From CALBPI01 sp039821605 (GTDB taxonomy: Bacteria > Pseudomonadota > Gammaproteobacteria > Steroidobacterales > Woeseiaceae): a DNA stretch of 64,000 bases. The stretch is taken from the NCBI GenBank assembly GCA_039821605.1, contig JBCBNV010000006.1, positions 124,001 through 188,000 on the forward strand, read 5' to 3'. The notes beneath the pieces are model-generated. The model saw only the letters and a program-made list of their open reading frames with translations, did no database searches and was not told the origin of the DNA. A program made the translations under genes and the position numbers. Shown here one piece after another: positions 8,494 through 17,444 of the stretch (positions within the stretch are counted from its first letter, which is position 1; every line of letters begins with the position of its first letter).

Positions 8494-10284
8494 ATTTCGG
8501 CGGTACTCGACGAGAACCCGGAGGAACGGCCCAAAGCCCGGTCACTGAGGCCGCTGGCGACGCTGTGGCCGTTCATCCGGCCCTACCGGGGCACGCTGAT
8601 TGCGGCGCTGGCAGCCTTGCTGCTGGCGGCCGCAGGCCTGCTCATCATTCCCGTGGCGTTCCGCTTCGTCATCGACCGCGGTTTCGCCGACGGCAACCTC
8701 GCGGCCATCGACCGCTACTTCGCGGGTTTCCTCGTCGTCGCCGTCGTCTTCGGCGGCTTCGCGGCGCTGCGCTTCTATCTCGTCACCTGGCTCGGTGAGC
8801 GTGTCGTCGCCGATGTGCGGCAAGCCGTGTTTGAGCGGGTCGTGCGCATGGACCCGACCTTCTTCGAGGTCACGCGCACGGGTGAGGTGCTGTCGCGGCT
8901 AACCACCGACACGACACTTGTGCAATCCATCTCGGGCGTCAGCCTGTCGATTGCGTTGCGCTCCACGATCACGTTTATTGGCGCGCTGGCGCTGCTGCTC
9001 GTGACCAGTGCCGCGCTCGCGGGTTACATGCTGCTGGCTATCCCGCTCGTCGTGGTGCCGCTCATCGTCATCGGACGTCGCATCCGCACGCTGTCGCGTC
9101 GCGCGCAGGACCGCATCGCCGACACCTCGAGCCTGGCCGGGGAAACGCTCAACGCCATTCAGACCGTGCAGGCGTTTACGATGGAGGCGCTGCAGTCGCA
9201 GCGCTTCGGCGAGGCGGTCGCCGAGAGTTTCGAAGCCGGCATCTCACGCACGCGTGTGCGGGCGCTGATCTCGGCCCTGGGCATCATCCTCGTTTTCGGC
9301 GCCATTACCTTCGTGCTTTGGCTGGGTGCACGCCAGGTGCTCGAGGGCACGATGACGGGCGGCGAGCTGGGCCAGTTTCTGCTTTACGCCGGCTTTGTGG
9401 GCTCGTCGGCCGCAAGCCTTAGCGAAGTCTGGGGCGAGATACAGCGCGGCGCCGGTGCGATGGAACGGCTGTCGGAGCTGCTCGAGGCGACGCCCGCCAT
9501 CGCCGCGCCCGAAACGCCGGCCGCACTGCCCGAGCGTTGCCTGGGGCGTATCGCGTTTGAAGACGTGCTTTTTAGTTATCCCTCGCGACCCGCCGACCGG
9601 GCACTCGACGGCGTGAGCTTCACGATCCAACCCGGGCAGACCGTCGCTATCGTGGGGCCGTCGGGCGCCGGCAAGAGTACGAGCCTGCAGTTGCTCATGC
9701 GCTTCTACGATCCCGCCGCGGGTCGCATCACGATCGACGGCACCAACATCTCGGACGTGTCACCGCAAGCGCTGCGCGGCCAGATCGGGCTCGTCCCGCA
9801 GGAAACCATGCTGTTCGGTGCCAGCGCGCTCGAGAACATCCGCTTCGGCCGGCCCGGTGCCGACAACGACGCCGTGTATGCCGCGGCCAAGGCGGCCGCG
9901 GCCGACGAATTCCTCGAGCGCCTGCCCGAGGGTTATGACACGTTCCTGGGCGAACGCGGATTGCGGCTCTCGGGCGGACAGCGCCAGCGCATCGCCATCG
10001 CACGCGCCATCCTCAAAGATGCACCCGTGCTGCTACTCGATGAGGCAACGAGCTCGCTCGACGCCGAGAGCGAGCGGCTCGTGCAGGAAGCGCTCGACCG
10101 GCTCATGCAGAACCGCACAACCCTGGTCATCGCGCACCGCCTTGCCACCGTGAAGCAGGCCGATCGCATCATCGTCATGGACGCAGGGCGCGTCGTCGCC
10201 AGCGGCACGCACGACGAGCTCGTTGCAGGCAATGCGCTCTACGCGCGACTCGCTGAATTGCAGTTCGGAGATATGGCTGCCTGA
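8494..10284 (+). CDS. MsbA-like ABC exporter (half transporter, TMD-NBD)
   Basis: Type-IV ABC exporter: six helices in about residues 30-310, then a nucleotide-binding domain with Walker A GPSGAGKST, Q-loop VPQETMLF, signature LSGGQRQR, Walker B VLLLDEATSS and H-loop AHRLAT. It resembles the proteobacterial MsbA-related group (lipid or drug export). The start is unresolved: coding similarity (LRPLATLWPFIRPYRG) begins well before the first conventional start codon, TTG 8617, and no ATG, GTG or TTG occurs in frame between the AbgT stop and that point. I mark the ATT at 8494, 7 nt after a GGGGG; CTG codons at 8545 and later are alternatives. It forms a two-gene unit with AbgT. Confidence 0.88.
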   Translation: MSAVLDENPEERPKARSLRPLATLWPFIRPYRGTLIAALAALLLAAAGLLIIPVAFRFVIDRGFADGNLAAIDRYFAGFLVVAVVFGGFAALRFYLVTWLGERVVADVRQAVFERVVRMDPTFFEVTRTGEVLSRLTTDTTLVQSISGVSLSIALRSTITFIGALALLLVTSAALAGYMLLAIPLVVVPLIVIGRRIRTLSRRAQDRIADTSSLAGETLNAIQTVQAFTMEALQSQRFGEAVAESFEAGISRTRVRALISALGIILVFGAITFVLWLGARQVLEGTMTGGELGQFLLYAGFVGSSAASLSEVWGEIQRGAGAMERLSELLEATPAIAAPETPAALPERCLGRIAFEDVLFSYPSRPADRALDGVSFTIQPGQTVAIVGPSGAGKSTSLQLLMRFYDPAAGRITIDGTNISDVSPQALRGQIGLVPQETMLFGASALENIRFGRPGADNDAVYAAAKAAAADEFLERLPEGYDTFLGERGLRLSGGQRQRIAIARAILKDAPVLLLDEATSSLDAESERLVQEALDRLMQNRTTLVIAHRLATVKQADRIIVMDAGRVVASGTHDELVAGNALYARLAELQFGDMAA

Positions 10285-10319
10285 GTTACGGCCGCAAAAG
10301 CTGAAGTACGGGGCAAAAG

Positions 10320-10346
10320 AAAAGGGCGGCCAATGGCCGCCCTTTT
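10320..10346. terminator. bidirectional intrinsic terminator
   Basis: Perfect 12-bp inverted repeat (10320-10331 and 10335-10346) with a 3-nt loop. The stem begins with AAAA and ends with TTTT, so it gives a U-tract in both directions. It lies between the ABC exporter (plus) and the metzincin gene (minus), which converge here. Confidence 0.9.
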
Positions 10347-10386
10347 CCGTTGGCAGCGGGCCTTGCGGCCCGCGCCATCGGCTCAC

Positions 10387-13083
10387 CTAGTTGGTGTAGG
10401 TGATGATGAGGTCCGACAGATCATTCTCATTGATGAAATCGAACTGCTCGTACACCGTTCCGGCGTTGGACTGGTTCGGCGCTGCCGACAGGTCCGTTGA
10501 GCCCGGATCGGCGGCACCACCGCCCTCAGTGATACCCGCGATACCGTCGGCGGCATCGATCACGTCGTAGTCGATGCTGATGCCACCATCGGGCGTCAGC
10601 GTGACCGTGAACGTGTTCGAGTTACCGGCGAGGAACTCGGGTACGTTGCTGAACATCACAGAGAACGAGCCCGCATCACCGTCGACGATGATCGTGCCAC
10701 CCTGGTTGGGCGACAGGTCATCCCACAGCGGTGCGATACGCGGCTGATCGTTGAGCAACTCAAGCGTCGACTCCGAGAAGTCCGTGTCGCCCGACCCGAA
10801 GGTCAGGTTGCCGTTCGAGTTCACGAACACGCTCGTGTACACCTCGCCCTGGAACGGGAACGCGAAGCCGATATCGACTTCGGCAGAGTCGTCGTCACCG
10901 AGCACGAGTTCGAAGCCGTCCATTGCGTTCATCGTCAGGCCGTAGCGACCCGTGTCGAACACGCTGAAGCCAAACACGCCCAGGATGTAGGTGGCGTCTT
11001 CAGGCAGCGGCACCTGCAGTGCAGACGACGTACCTTCGCCACCATCATCGTCGAACGCGATGACCGGTACCGAGCCATCCGGCAGGATGATACCCAGCAA
11101 TAGCACCGTATCGACGACACCCGACGTTTCCGCAACGAAGGTCTGACCGGCAATACCGTCGAACTGATAGAGATCAGCGTCGGCGAAGCCCAGCGCCGTG
11201 AAGCGACGCGTCGTATCGAACGGCAGGCGCAGGCGGCTGGCCGTCTCGATGAAGTCATTCTCTTCGTAAGGATCGGTCGGCGTGAACGTACCGAAGCGGA
11301 ACGTGTTACCCGACGTATCGTTCGTATCGAAGAACGAGAACAGCTCGAACACGGCCGGCTGACGCTGGCCTTCGAAGCCGAGATCGGCTTCTGTCAGGTC
11401 CACAGGCGTTTCGGCACCCAGGTTCAGCGCGCCACCACAGCTGTAGCCGGCGATGCCGTCAGACGCGGTGATCGTGCCGTAGCTGATCGTGAACAGGTTG
11501 TTGTCCGGGCTACCCAAACTCTGCGCCGGAGCACCACGTCCACCGCGTGCGGCACGATTGCCACGAGCTGTGGCAGCCGGCGGCGCCGTTTCGTCGAGGA
11601 GCGTGATCGTGAAGGTGTTGCCACCCGTCGCGAAGAACTCAGGAACGTTCTCATAGATGATCGAGAACGAAGTGCCGTCTTCCTCGATGAAGATCCGGCC
11701 ACCCGTGGTCGGGTTCAGGTCATCGAACAGGCCAGCGATACGCGGCGGACCCAGCAGGTGGTCGGCGATCGACTCACTGAAGTCCGTGTCGCCCGCACCG
11801 AAGGTGATGCTGCCGTTCGAGTTGACGAACACCGAGCCAAAGGTCTGGCCACAGATGCTGAAGTCGAAGGGCAGGAACACTTCGGCGAACGCGTCGTCAC
11901 CAAGACCGAGATCATCGCCGGGCGCCAGGCCGTTGAAGATGATGTCGATGCCCGCGCTGGCCACACCCGCAGTCGGGGTCACCGTGTCAGAATTCGTGGG
12001 GTCATCCGGCGTGTCGATGTTGTTCGACTCGGCAGCGTCCCAGAACTCCTCGGCACCAGGCAGCGGCTGCAGCGGCGGCGTGGAGAATCCACCCTGCAGG
12101 ATCTGGTCGATGTGGATCGTGTACTCCGCACCCGGCGTCAGGCCGTTGAGAGTGTAGGTACCCGGACCACCGATACCCGGGCGGTCGCCCGAGATCGCCG
12201 AGACCGCATCTACGAACGGGTTGGCGACGTTGCGCGCGATGACGTTGACGCCCGTCAGGCCCGTCGTGCCATCAGGTGCCAGGACCGCGCCCGTGATCGT
12301 GCCCGAGTTGGCGAAGAAGCCAGGTTCCGGGTAGAGGAACGACATGATCGCAATGTCATCGGCGTGCGGGTCAACCTGACCCCCACCGACAAGCGCGAAC
12401 GGGTACATCGTCTCGGTCTGGTTACCGGGCGAGTTGCCGTACGTGTTCTGCGGCGAAGGACCACTCGTATCGCCCAGGGCGATGTTTTGACCGTTGACCA
12501 CCGTGTGGCCCAGGCCCGAGTAGTGACCGAACTCGTGGAAGACCACGCCGGCGAAGTCGGCAACCGGGAAACCACCCAGGATGCTGCCGCCGTTCAGGAA
12601 CTGAACCGCCTCGATCGGGGTACCGGCCGCATCACGCGTGTCCGTGCTGGCGAAACCCAGTACGCCCGTGCCCGGACCGAACAGCGCATCGAAAATCGCG
12701 CCATCTTCGTCGAACACGATCGGGCTGAGGCCGTCTGCCGTATTGCCGCCGAAGAACAGGTTGTCGATAAACGGTGCGAAGTTGGTCTCGTCGATGTCCT
12801 CGGCCAACTGCCCCGTCGTGACGTAGGCGTTGCTGGCTGTCGGGATGCTGGTCCAGGTCGTCAGCGCGCCTTCAACGAGCGCGACTGCTTCTGCGGGACT
12901 CAGCGGCCCAAGGCCACCTTGGTCAATGTTGTAGGGGATCTGTGTACCGCCGTTTGGCCAGCGCTCCACACCGTCCGGATCGGCCGGGTTGGTGTTAAGC
13001 GGACCACCCGCGAGGACCGATGCCGAAGCCAGCGTGGCCGTAGCCGCGACGAGCGAGCGCCGCAATAGTGTCTGGTTCTTCAT
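10387..13083 (-). CDS. secreted metzincin metalloprotease, multidomain
   Basis: 898 aa with a signal peptide (cleavage after about residue 25, VLAGG). The catalytic domain carries HEFGHYSGLGH at residues 183-193, the extended zinc motif HExxHxxGxxH of metzincins/matrixins. It is followed by a carboxypeptidase-regulatory-like beta domain (about 260-330). Next come two copies of a nidogen-like module, each with SVFVNSNG..TFG.GDTDFSES and an R-I-A..DDL.P segment (about 395-560 and 735-880). These flank a PPC-like domain (DPYEENDFIETA, about 615-730). Probably an extracellular or surface protease. The ATG overlaps the TAA of the upstream gene as TAATG, so translation is coupled. It ends at the bidirectional terminator. 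Confidence 0.88.
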   Translation of the reverse strand: MKNQTLLRRSLVAATATLASASVLAGGPLNTNPADPDGVERWPNGGTQIPYNIDQGGLGPLSPAEAVALVEGALTTWTSIPTASNAYVTTGQLAEDIDETNFAPFIDNLFFGGNTADGLSPIVFDEDGAIFDALFGPGTGVLGFASTDTRDAAGTPIEAVQFLNGGSILGGFPVADFAGVVFHEFGHYSGLGHTVVNGQNIALGDTSGPSPQNTYGNSPGNQTETMYPFALVGGGQVDPHADDIAIMSFLYPEPGFFANSGTITGAVLAPDGTTGLTGVNVIARNVANPFVDAVSAISGDRPGIGGPGTYTLNGLTPGAEYTIHIDQILQGGFSTPPLQPLPGAEEFWDAAESNNIDTPDDPTNSDTVTPTAGVASAGIDIIFNGLAPGDDLGLGDDAFAEVFLPFDFSICGQTFGSVFVNSNGSITFGAGDTDFSESIADHLLGPPRIAGLFDDLNPTTGGRIFIEEDGTSFSIIYENVPEFFATGGNTFTITLLDETAPPAATARGNRAARGGRGAPAQSLGSPDNNLFTISYGTITASDGIAGYSCGGALNLGAETPVDLTEADLGFEGQRQPAVFELFSFFDTNDTSGNTFRFGTFTPTDPYEENDFIETASRLRLPFDTTRRFTALGFADADLYQFDGIAGQTFVAETSGVVDTVLLLGIILPDGSVPVIAFDDDGGEGTSSALQVPLPEDATYILGVFGFSVFDTGRYGLTMNAMDGFELVLGDDDSAEVDIGFAFPFQGEVYTSVFVNSNGNLTFGSGDTDFSESTLELLNDQPRIAPLWDDLSPNQGGTIIVDGDAGSFSVMFSNVPEFLAGNSNTFTVTLTPDGGISIDYDVIDAADGIAGITEGGGAADPGSTDLSAAPNQSNAGTVYEQFDFINENDLSDLIITYTN

Positions 13084-13664
13084 TACTCGGCACCTCCCAC
13101 GATGTCACGGATGAGTGCGGCGAGTTCGGGGTAGGGCACGGCAACGCCGTCGGGGAAGCCGGTACTCATGCCCGTGAACAGACCCACGTTGCTGGCGGCG
13201 TTGAGCGCCACCTTGTCACCGTCTTCGCCCGAGAGCGAGAAGTTGCCCTGGCCCAGGCCTACCGTCGTGGTCAGGCCAGTCGTACCGGCGTGACCGACAA
13301 CGAGGAGGTATTCCTCGCCGACGCGCAGCAACGGGAAATCAACGATCGGGTGCTTGCCTTCTTTGACGTTCTTGATCGTGCCGAGCATCGTCACTGTGGT
13401 GAACTTGACGCCCTTTTCTTCTTCGTAGCTGCCTTTGAACGTGTCGCCTACACGGAACGTGTAAGTCACCGCCGGAACTTCACCACCGCCCACGGCGATA
13501 CGAGATTCCGACAGGTCGACGACGGTGCCAACAAAGACCTTTTCGGACTTGTTGATCATCTGCGCGAGGTTCATCTGCAGTACGCTGGTTGCCTTGGCGG
13601 GTGAACTCGCCAACACGAACAGCGCTACCGCGATGAACATCGCAGTAAACCTAAGCGCTCTCAT
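13083..13664 (-). CDS. secreted companion protein of the metzincin operon
   Basis: 193 aa with a signal peptide (MRALRFTAMFIAVALFVLAS..., cleavage near AKA-TS). The mature protein starts SVLQMNLAQMINKSEKVFVG and is predicted to be mainly beta-structured, ending in a short alpha helix (PELAALIRDIV). The family is not recognised. Proteins with this start are often found next to matrixin-type proteases, so a folding, targeting or inhibitory role toward the downstream enzyme is a reasonable inference only. Strong Shine-Dalgarno AGGAG about 7 nt before ATG 13664; 1-nt overlap with the protease start. Confidence 0.8.
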   Translation of the reverse strand: MRALRFTAMFIAVALFVLASSPAKATSVLQMNLAQMINKSEKVFVGTVVDLSESRIAVGGGEVPAVTYTFRVGDTFKGSYEEEKGVKFTTVTMLGTIKNVKEGKHPIVDFPLLRVGEEYLLVVGHAGTTGLTTTVGLGQGNFSLSGEDGDKVALNAASNVGLFTGMSTGFPDGVAVPYPELAALIRDIVGGAE

Positions 13665-13947
13665 TACATCTCTCCTTTTTGATGAAGCGGCCCTTATCGG
13701 GTTGTTATTCCTTGATCTTGTTATTGTTCTTACTTAATTCAGACCGCTCCCGGAGCATACTCAGAGGACATAATTGCGTCCACCGGAACAGTTAAAGTGA
13801 ACATAATGTGTAACGGTTTCTGTGGTAATCAGTCAGTTAGCGCATTTTGGTTGAACTTTTTCGGCAACGTATGACAACCCACGCGCACAATCGCCCTTGT
13901 CCATGCCACTGGACAGGCCACAGCATCGGGACAGAGACAGTGAGCAC

Positions 13948-14301
13948 GTGACGCCAGAGTCGTTTGAGCGCGTGGTCTGGGAGACGCTGGATTCGTTGCC
14001 GGCCTGGGTCCGCGAAGAACTCAATAACATCGAGCTCATCATCCAGGATCTGCCCGGGCCCGAGCTCGACCCTGACGGTGACGGAATGCTGGGTTTGTAC
14101 CTGGGCACGCCGCTCACGGAACGCAGCATTGAAGACGTCGGCGTCGTGCCGGACATCATCTATCTGTTCCGTCGGCCGCATCTTGAACTGGGCCTGCCCG
14201 AGGCCGACCTGATCCACGAGATCCGGACCACGCTCATCCACGAGATTGCCCATTTCTTCGGTATTGACGACGACCACCTCGACGAGATCGGCTGGGGCTA
14301 G
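13948..14301 (+). CDS. minimal zincin-like metallopeptidase family protein
   Basis: About 117 aa, matching the short Zincin_1 (PF06262-like) family: MTPESFERVVWETLDSLP at the start, GLYLGTPLTERS in the middle and HEIAHFFGIDDDHLDEIG at the end, where HExxHxxGxDD supplies the zinc ligands. Cytoplasmic, biological role unknown. The start is uncertain: GTG 13948 matches the usual N terminus of the family, while ATG 13903 or TTG 13897 would add 15-17 residues without similarity. Upstream, 13665-13947 holds the promoter region of the metzincin operon and no gene. Confidence 0.85.
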   Translation: MTPESFERVVWETLDSLPAWVREELNNIELIIQDLPGPELDPDGDGMLGLYLGTPLTERSIEDVGVVPDIIYLFRRPHLELGLPEADLIHEIRTTLIHEIAHFFGIDDDHLDEIGWG

Positions 14302-14319
14302 CCGGTTACACTTGAAGCC

Positions 14320-15027
14320 ATGAACGGCGGCAACGGCAACGACGCGGAAAAGGCGCTGGCCTTGCAGCATTTGCTCGCGGAGCGACTGCGCCAGTCGCAG
14401 GAGGCCGAACGCGCCGCCGTGGCCCGCGCCGTGCACGACTCCGTGGGTCAGACGCTCTCGGCCATGAAGATGCAGCTTCACGAAGCGTCCCGGGACCCGA
14501 TGCTGCCGCCTGCGGCTGTGGCCTGTTTCCGCGACCTCGAGGGGCACGTCGATTCATTGCTCGAAGATGCGCGCAGCATCGCGAGCCGACTGCGGCCGGG
14601 CGTCATCGACCATTTCGGGCTCACGCGTGCGCTCGAGGCCGCACTGGATCGATTCGGCCGCGAACAGGGGCTCGAAGCCCGGTTGCAAAGCTCGGGCGCG
14701 GAACCCAGGCGATTACCCGGGAACATCGAGATTGGTTTGCTGCGCATCGTCGAACTCGCGCTGGCCAACGTGGCGCAGCATGCCGGGGCCAGTCGCGTCG
14801 ACGTTGTCTTCGAGCAAACGCCGGACACCGTGAGCGTCGCGGTGCGCGACGACGGCTCAGGCTTCGATCGCTCAAGGCTTGAGCCCACGCGGTCGCTCGG
14901 GTTGCTCGACCTGGAGTCGCGTGCGGCAGCGCTCGGCGGCTCGCTGTCCATCGACAGCGCGCCGGGTGCGGGCACGACGGTCACCGCTCGCGTGCCGATC
15001 GCGGGCGCTGCGCCGCGGGCCGACTAA
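14320..15027 (+). CDS. soluble sensor histidine kinase, HisKA_3 type
   Basis: 235 aa without membrane or sensor domain. The dimerisation/phosphoacceptor helix has ERAAVARAVHDSVGQTLSAMK (His about residue 46), typical of NarL-partner kinases. It is followed by a HATPase_c domain with N-box ELALANVAQHAGA and G-boxes DDGSGFD and SLGLLDLESRAAALGG. It would phosphorylate a response regulator, but none is encoded nearby, so it is an orphan whose input and partner are unknown. ATG 14320, 18 bp after the zincin stop, suggests co-transcription. Confidence 0.85.
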   Translation: MNGGNGNDAEKALALQHLLAERLRQSQEAERAAVARAVHDSVGQTLSAMKMQLHEASRDPMLPPAAVACFRDLEGHVDSLLEDARSIASRLRPGVIDHFGLTRALEAALDRFGREQGLEARLQSSGAEPRRLPGNIEIGLLRIVELALANVAQHAGASRVDVVFEQTPDTVSVAVRDDGSGFDRSRLEPTRSLGLLDLESRAAALGGSLSIDSAPGAGTTVTARVPIAGAAPRAD

Positions 15028-15054
15028 GGCCTCGACGCGGACAGGGTGTGACCT

Positions 15055-16290
15055 GTGACCGGCTCCGGGCAACCGTCACCCCCTGAAGGCCAGCTCAAGC
15101 GCTCCCTGAACCTGCCGCTGCTCGTGCTGTACGGGCTGGGCACGATCGTTGGCGCCGGCATCTACGCACTGATTGGTGAAGTCGCCGCGGTCGCCGGCTA
15201 CGGCGCACCGCTGGCGTTTCTCGTCGCCGCGGGTGTCGCGGCGCTGACCGCGGGCGCTTTCGCCGAGCTGTCGAGTCGCTATCCACGCGCCGCGGGCGCA
15301 GCGCTCTACGTGCAAAAAGGCTTTGGCCGGCCCAGGCTTGCCCTCGTGGTTGGCGTTCTGGTTGCGGTCTCGGGCGTCGTATCCGCTGCGGCACTGCTCA
15401 ATGGCTTCGTCGGCTATCTGCAGGCATTCATGGCCTGGGATCGCACGCTCATCATTGTTGGCGCCGCGGGTGTGCTGGGCGCGATTGCGGCCTGGGGCAT
15501 TGCCCAGTCGGTCACCGTCGCGGCCATCATTACGCTTGTTGAGATCGGCGGCCTGCTCGCAGTCATCGTCGTCGGTGCGGATGCGCTGGCGACACTGCCC
15601 GATCGCTGGCGTGACTTCATGCCCGCCATGGACACCTGGCCCGGCGTCCTCTTCGGCGCGACACTATCGTTCTATGCCTTCATCGGTTTCGAAGACATGG
15701 TGGACGTCGCCGAAGAGGTCCGGGACGTGCGGCGCACACTGCCGATGGCGATACTCATCACGCTGGTGCTGGCGACGCTGGTCTACGTGTTGTTGCTCAT
15801 GTCGGCCTTGCTGACGCTCACGCCCGAAGCGCTCGCGGCGTCTCAGGCCCCCGTCGCTGCACTCTGGGCGCATCACACGGGACGTGCGCCCGCGGAGCTG
15901 GGTCTCGTCGCCATGCTTGCCATCGTCAATGGGGCGCTGATCCAGATCGTTATGGCCTCGCGGGTCTTGTACGGCCTGTCACGCCGCGGCCAGCTCCCCG
16001 CCGCACTGGGCCGGGTACACCGTCGAACCAACACGCCGCTTCTGGCCACCGCACTCGTGACGCTCGCCGTCCTCGCACTGGCACTGGCCGGCCGACTCGC
16101 GGGACTGGCGACGACCACGTCGCTACTGATGCTGACCATTTTCGGTGCCGCCAACCTGGCGTTGTGGCGACTCAAGGGTCGCGAGCCTGCCCCCGACGGG
16201 GTGCTCACGGTGCCACGCATCCTCCCGCTGGTCGGCGCGGCAGCCTGCGCCGGGCTCGTGGCCTGGAAGCTGATCGGTTACGCCGGCTGA
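15055..16290 (+). CDS. APC-family amino acid permease
   Basis: 411-aa inner-membrane transporter with about 12 helices. Helix 1 is LYGLGTIVGAGIYALIGEVA, and the FAELSSRYPRAAGAALYVQKGFG and FYAFIGFEDMVDVAEEVRD segments are characteristic of the APC superfamily (amino acid/polyamine transport). The substrate cannot be read. The start is GTG 15055, 28 bp behind the histidine kinase, because the family N terminus begins within 20 residues of it. It is unlike the permease at 636 in sequence. Confidence 0.88.
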   Translation: MTGSGQPSPPEGQLKRSLNLPLLVLYGLGTIVGAGIYALIGEVAAVAGYGAPLAFLVAAGVAALTAGAFAELSSRYPRAAGAALYVQKGFGRPRLALVVGVLVAVSGVVSAAALLNGFVGYLQAFMAWDRTLIIVGAAGVLGAIAAWGIAQSVTVAAIITLVEIGGLLAVIVVGADALATLPDRWRDFMPAMDTWPGVLFGATLSFYAFIGFEDMVDVAEEVRDVRRTLPMAILITLVLATLVYVLLLMSALLTLTPEALAASQAPVAALWAHHTGRAPAELGLVAMLAIVNGALIQIVMASRVLYGLSRRGQLPAALGRVHRRTNTPLLATALVTLAVLALALAGRLAGLATTTSLLMLTIFGAANLALWRLKGREPAPDGVLTVPRILPLVGAAACAGLVAWKLIGYAG

Positions 16291-16418
16291 CACTGCGGGT
16301 CGCCCGTCGCCGACGCGCGGTTGTTTCAGAAGGGCGGCGTCGAAAGCCGGCGCGCACCGGCTATCATGCGGGCTGCAACGCGGCGATGGGCGCTGCGCCA
16401 GTTTCCAGGGAGCACAGC

Positions 16419-17432
16419 ATGCAGATCGGGCTAGTCGGTTTGGGCAGGATGGGCGGCAACATGGCCAGACGACTCATGGCCGCAGGCCACGAGTGCGTGG
16501 TCTACGACCCCAATCCCGAGGCCGTTGCGACGCTGGAGGCGGCCGGCGCTACGGGCGTAGATTCCCTGGCCGGCCTCGCGCAGGCGCTGGCACCACCGCG
16601 CGCCGTCTGGCTCATGGTGCCAGCGGCCGTGGTCGACGACAGCATTGACGCGCTCGCACCGCTGCTCGCCGAGGACGACACGCTCATCGACGGCGGCAAT
16701 TCCTACTACATCGACGACCTGCGTCGGGCCAAAGCGCTATCGGCGCTTGGCATGCACTACATCGACGTCGGCACCAGCGGAGGCGTCTGGGGTCTGGAGC
16801 GGGGCTACTGCCTCATGATTGGCGGCGAAACCGAAGCCGTCGAACGCCTCACCCCGATTTTTGAAGCGTTGGCACCGGGTCGTGGTGACCTCGAGCCCAC
16901 ACGCAACCGCAGCGATAACGGCAGCACGGCGGACCAGGGGTTTCTGCACTGTGGGTCCTGCGGTGCCGGGCACTTCGTGAAAATGGTCCACAACGGCATC
17001 GAGTACGGCCTCATGGCCGCGTACGCCGAAGGCTTGGGCATCCTGCGAAGCGCCAACGTGGGCAAGCGCCAACACGAGGCCGACGCCGAGACGACGCCCA
17101 TGCGCGACCCCGAGCATTACCAGTACGACTTTGATGTGGCCGACATCACCGAGCTGTGGCGGCGCGGCAGCGTGGTTTCTTCGTGGTTGCTCGACATTAC
17201 GGCCGACGCGTTGGCCGCCGACCCGGCGCTCGACGACTTCACGGGGCGGGTTTCAGATTCGGGCGAGGGCCGCTGGACCATCAAGGCCGCCATCGATGAA
17301 GCAGTGCCCACGCCCGTGCTGACGACGGCACTCTACGAACGGTTCAGCTCGCGCGGCGAAGCCGACTACCAAAATCGCGTGTTGTCGGCGATGCGCCGCG
17401 GCTTCGGCGGGCACGTCGAGAAGAAGGACTAG
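16419..17432 (+). CDS. gnd: 6-phosphogluconate dehydrogenase (decarboxylating), short form
   Basis: 337 aa, about the length of the short GndA/YqeC-like 6PGDH group rather than the 470-aa classical enzyme. N-terminal Rossmann motif GLGRMGGNMARRL (residues 6-18), DGGNSYYIDD, the substrate loop DVGTSGGVWGLERGYCLMIGG, and GAGHFVKMVHNGIEYG with the catalytic Lys/Asn. It oxidises 6-phosphogluconate to ribulose-5-phosphate, CO2 and NAD(P)H. ATG 16419 has AGGGAG about 8 nt upstream. Confidence 0.92.
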   Translation: MQIGLVGLGRMGGNMARRLMAAGHECVVYDPNPEAVATLEAAGATGVDSLAGLAQALAPPRAVWLMVPAAVVDDSIDALAPLLAEDDTLIDGGNSYYIDDLRRAKALSALGMHYIDVGTSGGVWGLERGYCLMIGGETEAVERLTPIFEALAPGRGDLEPTRNRSDNGSTADQGFLHCGSCGAGHFVKMVHNGIEYGLMAAYAEGLGILRSANVGKRQHEADAETTPMRDPEHYQYDFDVADITELWRRGSVVSSWLLDITADALAADPALDDFTGRVSDSGEGRWTIKAAIDEAVPTPVLTTALYERFSSRGEADYQNRVLSAMRRGFGGHVEKKD

Positions 17433-17444
17433 CGCCGGTGTTGC

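Noticed and set aside
8481..8500. AbgT-exporter as a single fused protein
   Set aside because: A clear TAG separates the two; fusion would need read-through, which cannot be shown from sequence.
11758..13068. 436-codon plus-strand ORF opposite the metzincin gene
   Set aside because: It lies entirely antisense to a gene with a clear signal peptide and zinc motif, and its translation is Arg/Asp/Val-rich with no domain.
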